A stretch of 64,000 nucleotides of DNA from Pseudorasbora parva (Eukaryota > Chordata > Actinopteri > Cypriniformes > Gobionidae): the NCBI RefSeq assembly GCF_024679245.1, contig NC_090178.1, positions 18,044,213 through 18,108,212 on the forward strand. The letters are read 5' to 3'. The position numbers and the translations under genes were made by a program. Position 1 is the first letter of the stretch. The number at the start of each line of letters is the position of its first letter. Of the stretch, positions 63,785 through 64,000 are shown piece by piece. The notes under the pieces were generated by a model, which did not search any database, was not told the origin of the DNA, and was given only the letters and a program-made list of their open reading frames with translations.

Positions 63785-64000
63785 GTGAGTAAACAACTAA
63801 GAGTTGACTACCTAAAGCATCCTCTAATAACAATTGATTTTTTGAAAAAACACTCTCCAGTTCATGTTACATCAGGGCTAGAACCCGCTAAGTTTCGTTG
63901 GGAAGTCAGGGTTAGGCCATGGGACGCTACAGTAGAACAGATGCGTTCTGGCTTTATAAAATGTTCCATATGGAGAGGAAGCAAATTCTGAGGGGCTCAA
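63785..64000. repeat. Partial satellite unit at right edge
   Basis: The first 216 bp of an S-type unit with private changes (CATGTTACATC, GGTTAGGCC, GGCTTTATAAAATGTTCC). The window ends just inside the left arm and loop of the hairpin, so the array continues beyond it. Confidence 0.95.

Larger units (their letters stand above)
1..64000. repeat. Tandem satellite DNA array, ~396-bp unit
   Basis: The same ~396-bp unit repeats head to tail across the window without a break or an inversion: 160 full copies plus 1-288 (3' part) and 63785-64000 (5' part). Unit lengths are mostly 396, also 394-398, and 405 where an A-tract has expanded. Divergence is mostly scattered substitutions plus a few indels, including a recurrent 2-bp TC indel. 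No unique sequence or transposon insertion interrupts it. Arrays of this kind are typical of eukaryotic heterochromatin, often centromeric or pericentromeric; that location is inferred, not shown. The unit is close to twice a ~198-bp nucleosome spacing, which would fit dinucleosome phasing. I do not recognise the family or species. Confidence 0.99.
57045..64000. repeat. Satellite units right of the large duplication
   Basis: Unit starts are 57045, 57441, 57837, 58233, 58631, 59027, 59423, 59819, 60215, 60611, 61011, 61407, 61803, 62199, 62595, 62993, 63389 and a partial unit from 63785. Unit 57045 keeps the junction flank but then has its own marks (GAATTTTTTAAAAAAC, CTCTCAAGTTC). It is probably the original neighbour of the duplicated segment. 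S-type CCCACTAAG units recur at 57441, 58631 and 60215. Units 61011 and 61803 are near-identical twins two units apart. Confidence 0.92.

Noticed and set aside
289..63991. Over 100 open frames of 62-71 codons, one per unit, that look like a conserved small protein family
   Set aside because: They start at GTG, not ATG, in a eukaryotic-looking satellite. The only ATG just upstream (CATGTAA) runs into a stop at once. The frame is broken in every unit with the TC insertion. Differences between copies change residues freely and follow CpG decay. The frame ends inside the hairpin. The similarity is simply that of the repeat itself.
1..64000. CRISPR array
   Set aside because: Regular spacing is present but the whole 396-bp unit repeats. 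There are no short repeats alternating with unique spacers and no cas genes.
1..64000. Array built from a transposon or tRNA-derived SINE
   Set aside because: I see no transposase, reverse transcriptase, long terminal repeat, or convincing Pol III A and B boxes. Only the internal inverted arms hint at an element, and this is reported separately as tentative.

Overview
The whole window is one uninterrupted tandem satellite array. A unit of about 396 bp repeats head to tail in one orientation, giving 160 complete copies plus a partial copy at each end (1-288 and 63785-64000). I find no protein-coding gene, tRNA, rRNA, CRISPR array, insertion sequence or non-satellite island. The sequence is AT-rich. 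Each unit holds only four or five CpGs, crowded into about 60-70 bp, and these positions recur as TpG or CpA in sister units. That points to a eukaryote with cytosine DNA methylation and a heterochromatic, possibly centromeric or pericentromeric, location. I cannot name the species or a known satellite family.

Counting each unit from the GTGAG that follows the palindrome ACAGGCCTGT, the layout is as follows. At +0 to +95 lies an A/T-rich part with CAATTG and an A-tract. At about +95 to +170 lies the CpG cluster, with TTTCGTTGG in many units. At about +200 is a perfect 12-bp stem, 7-nt loop hairpin. From about +240 to +392 runs a 153-bp stretch bounded, in many units, by 16/17-bp inverted arms. 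Three main unit flavours (here called S, R and M) intermix and recombine.

Large-scale layout. (1) 1-11776: older array with a roughly 15-unit repeat (about 1290-5190 against 7629-11133). (2) 11777-22885: mixed units with only short local duplications. (3) 22886-30829: two near-identical 10-unit higher-order repeats of 3972 bp. (4) 30830-32419: a 4-unit derivative. (5) 32420-43539: mixed units, including a 3-unit repeat doubled at 38375-40750. (6) 43540-57044: a second copy of 27254-43539, a 16.3-kb tandem duplication that differs by seven whole units. (7) 57045-64000: flank related to units of 35994-38374.

There is no gene pathway to describe. The content is structural: in-phase unequal exchange has produced nested repeats at five scales (about 100 bp within the unit, 396 bp, 3-5 units, 10 units, 41 units), and each unit carries conserved sequence elements that could bind protein or fold.
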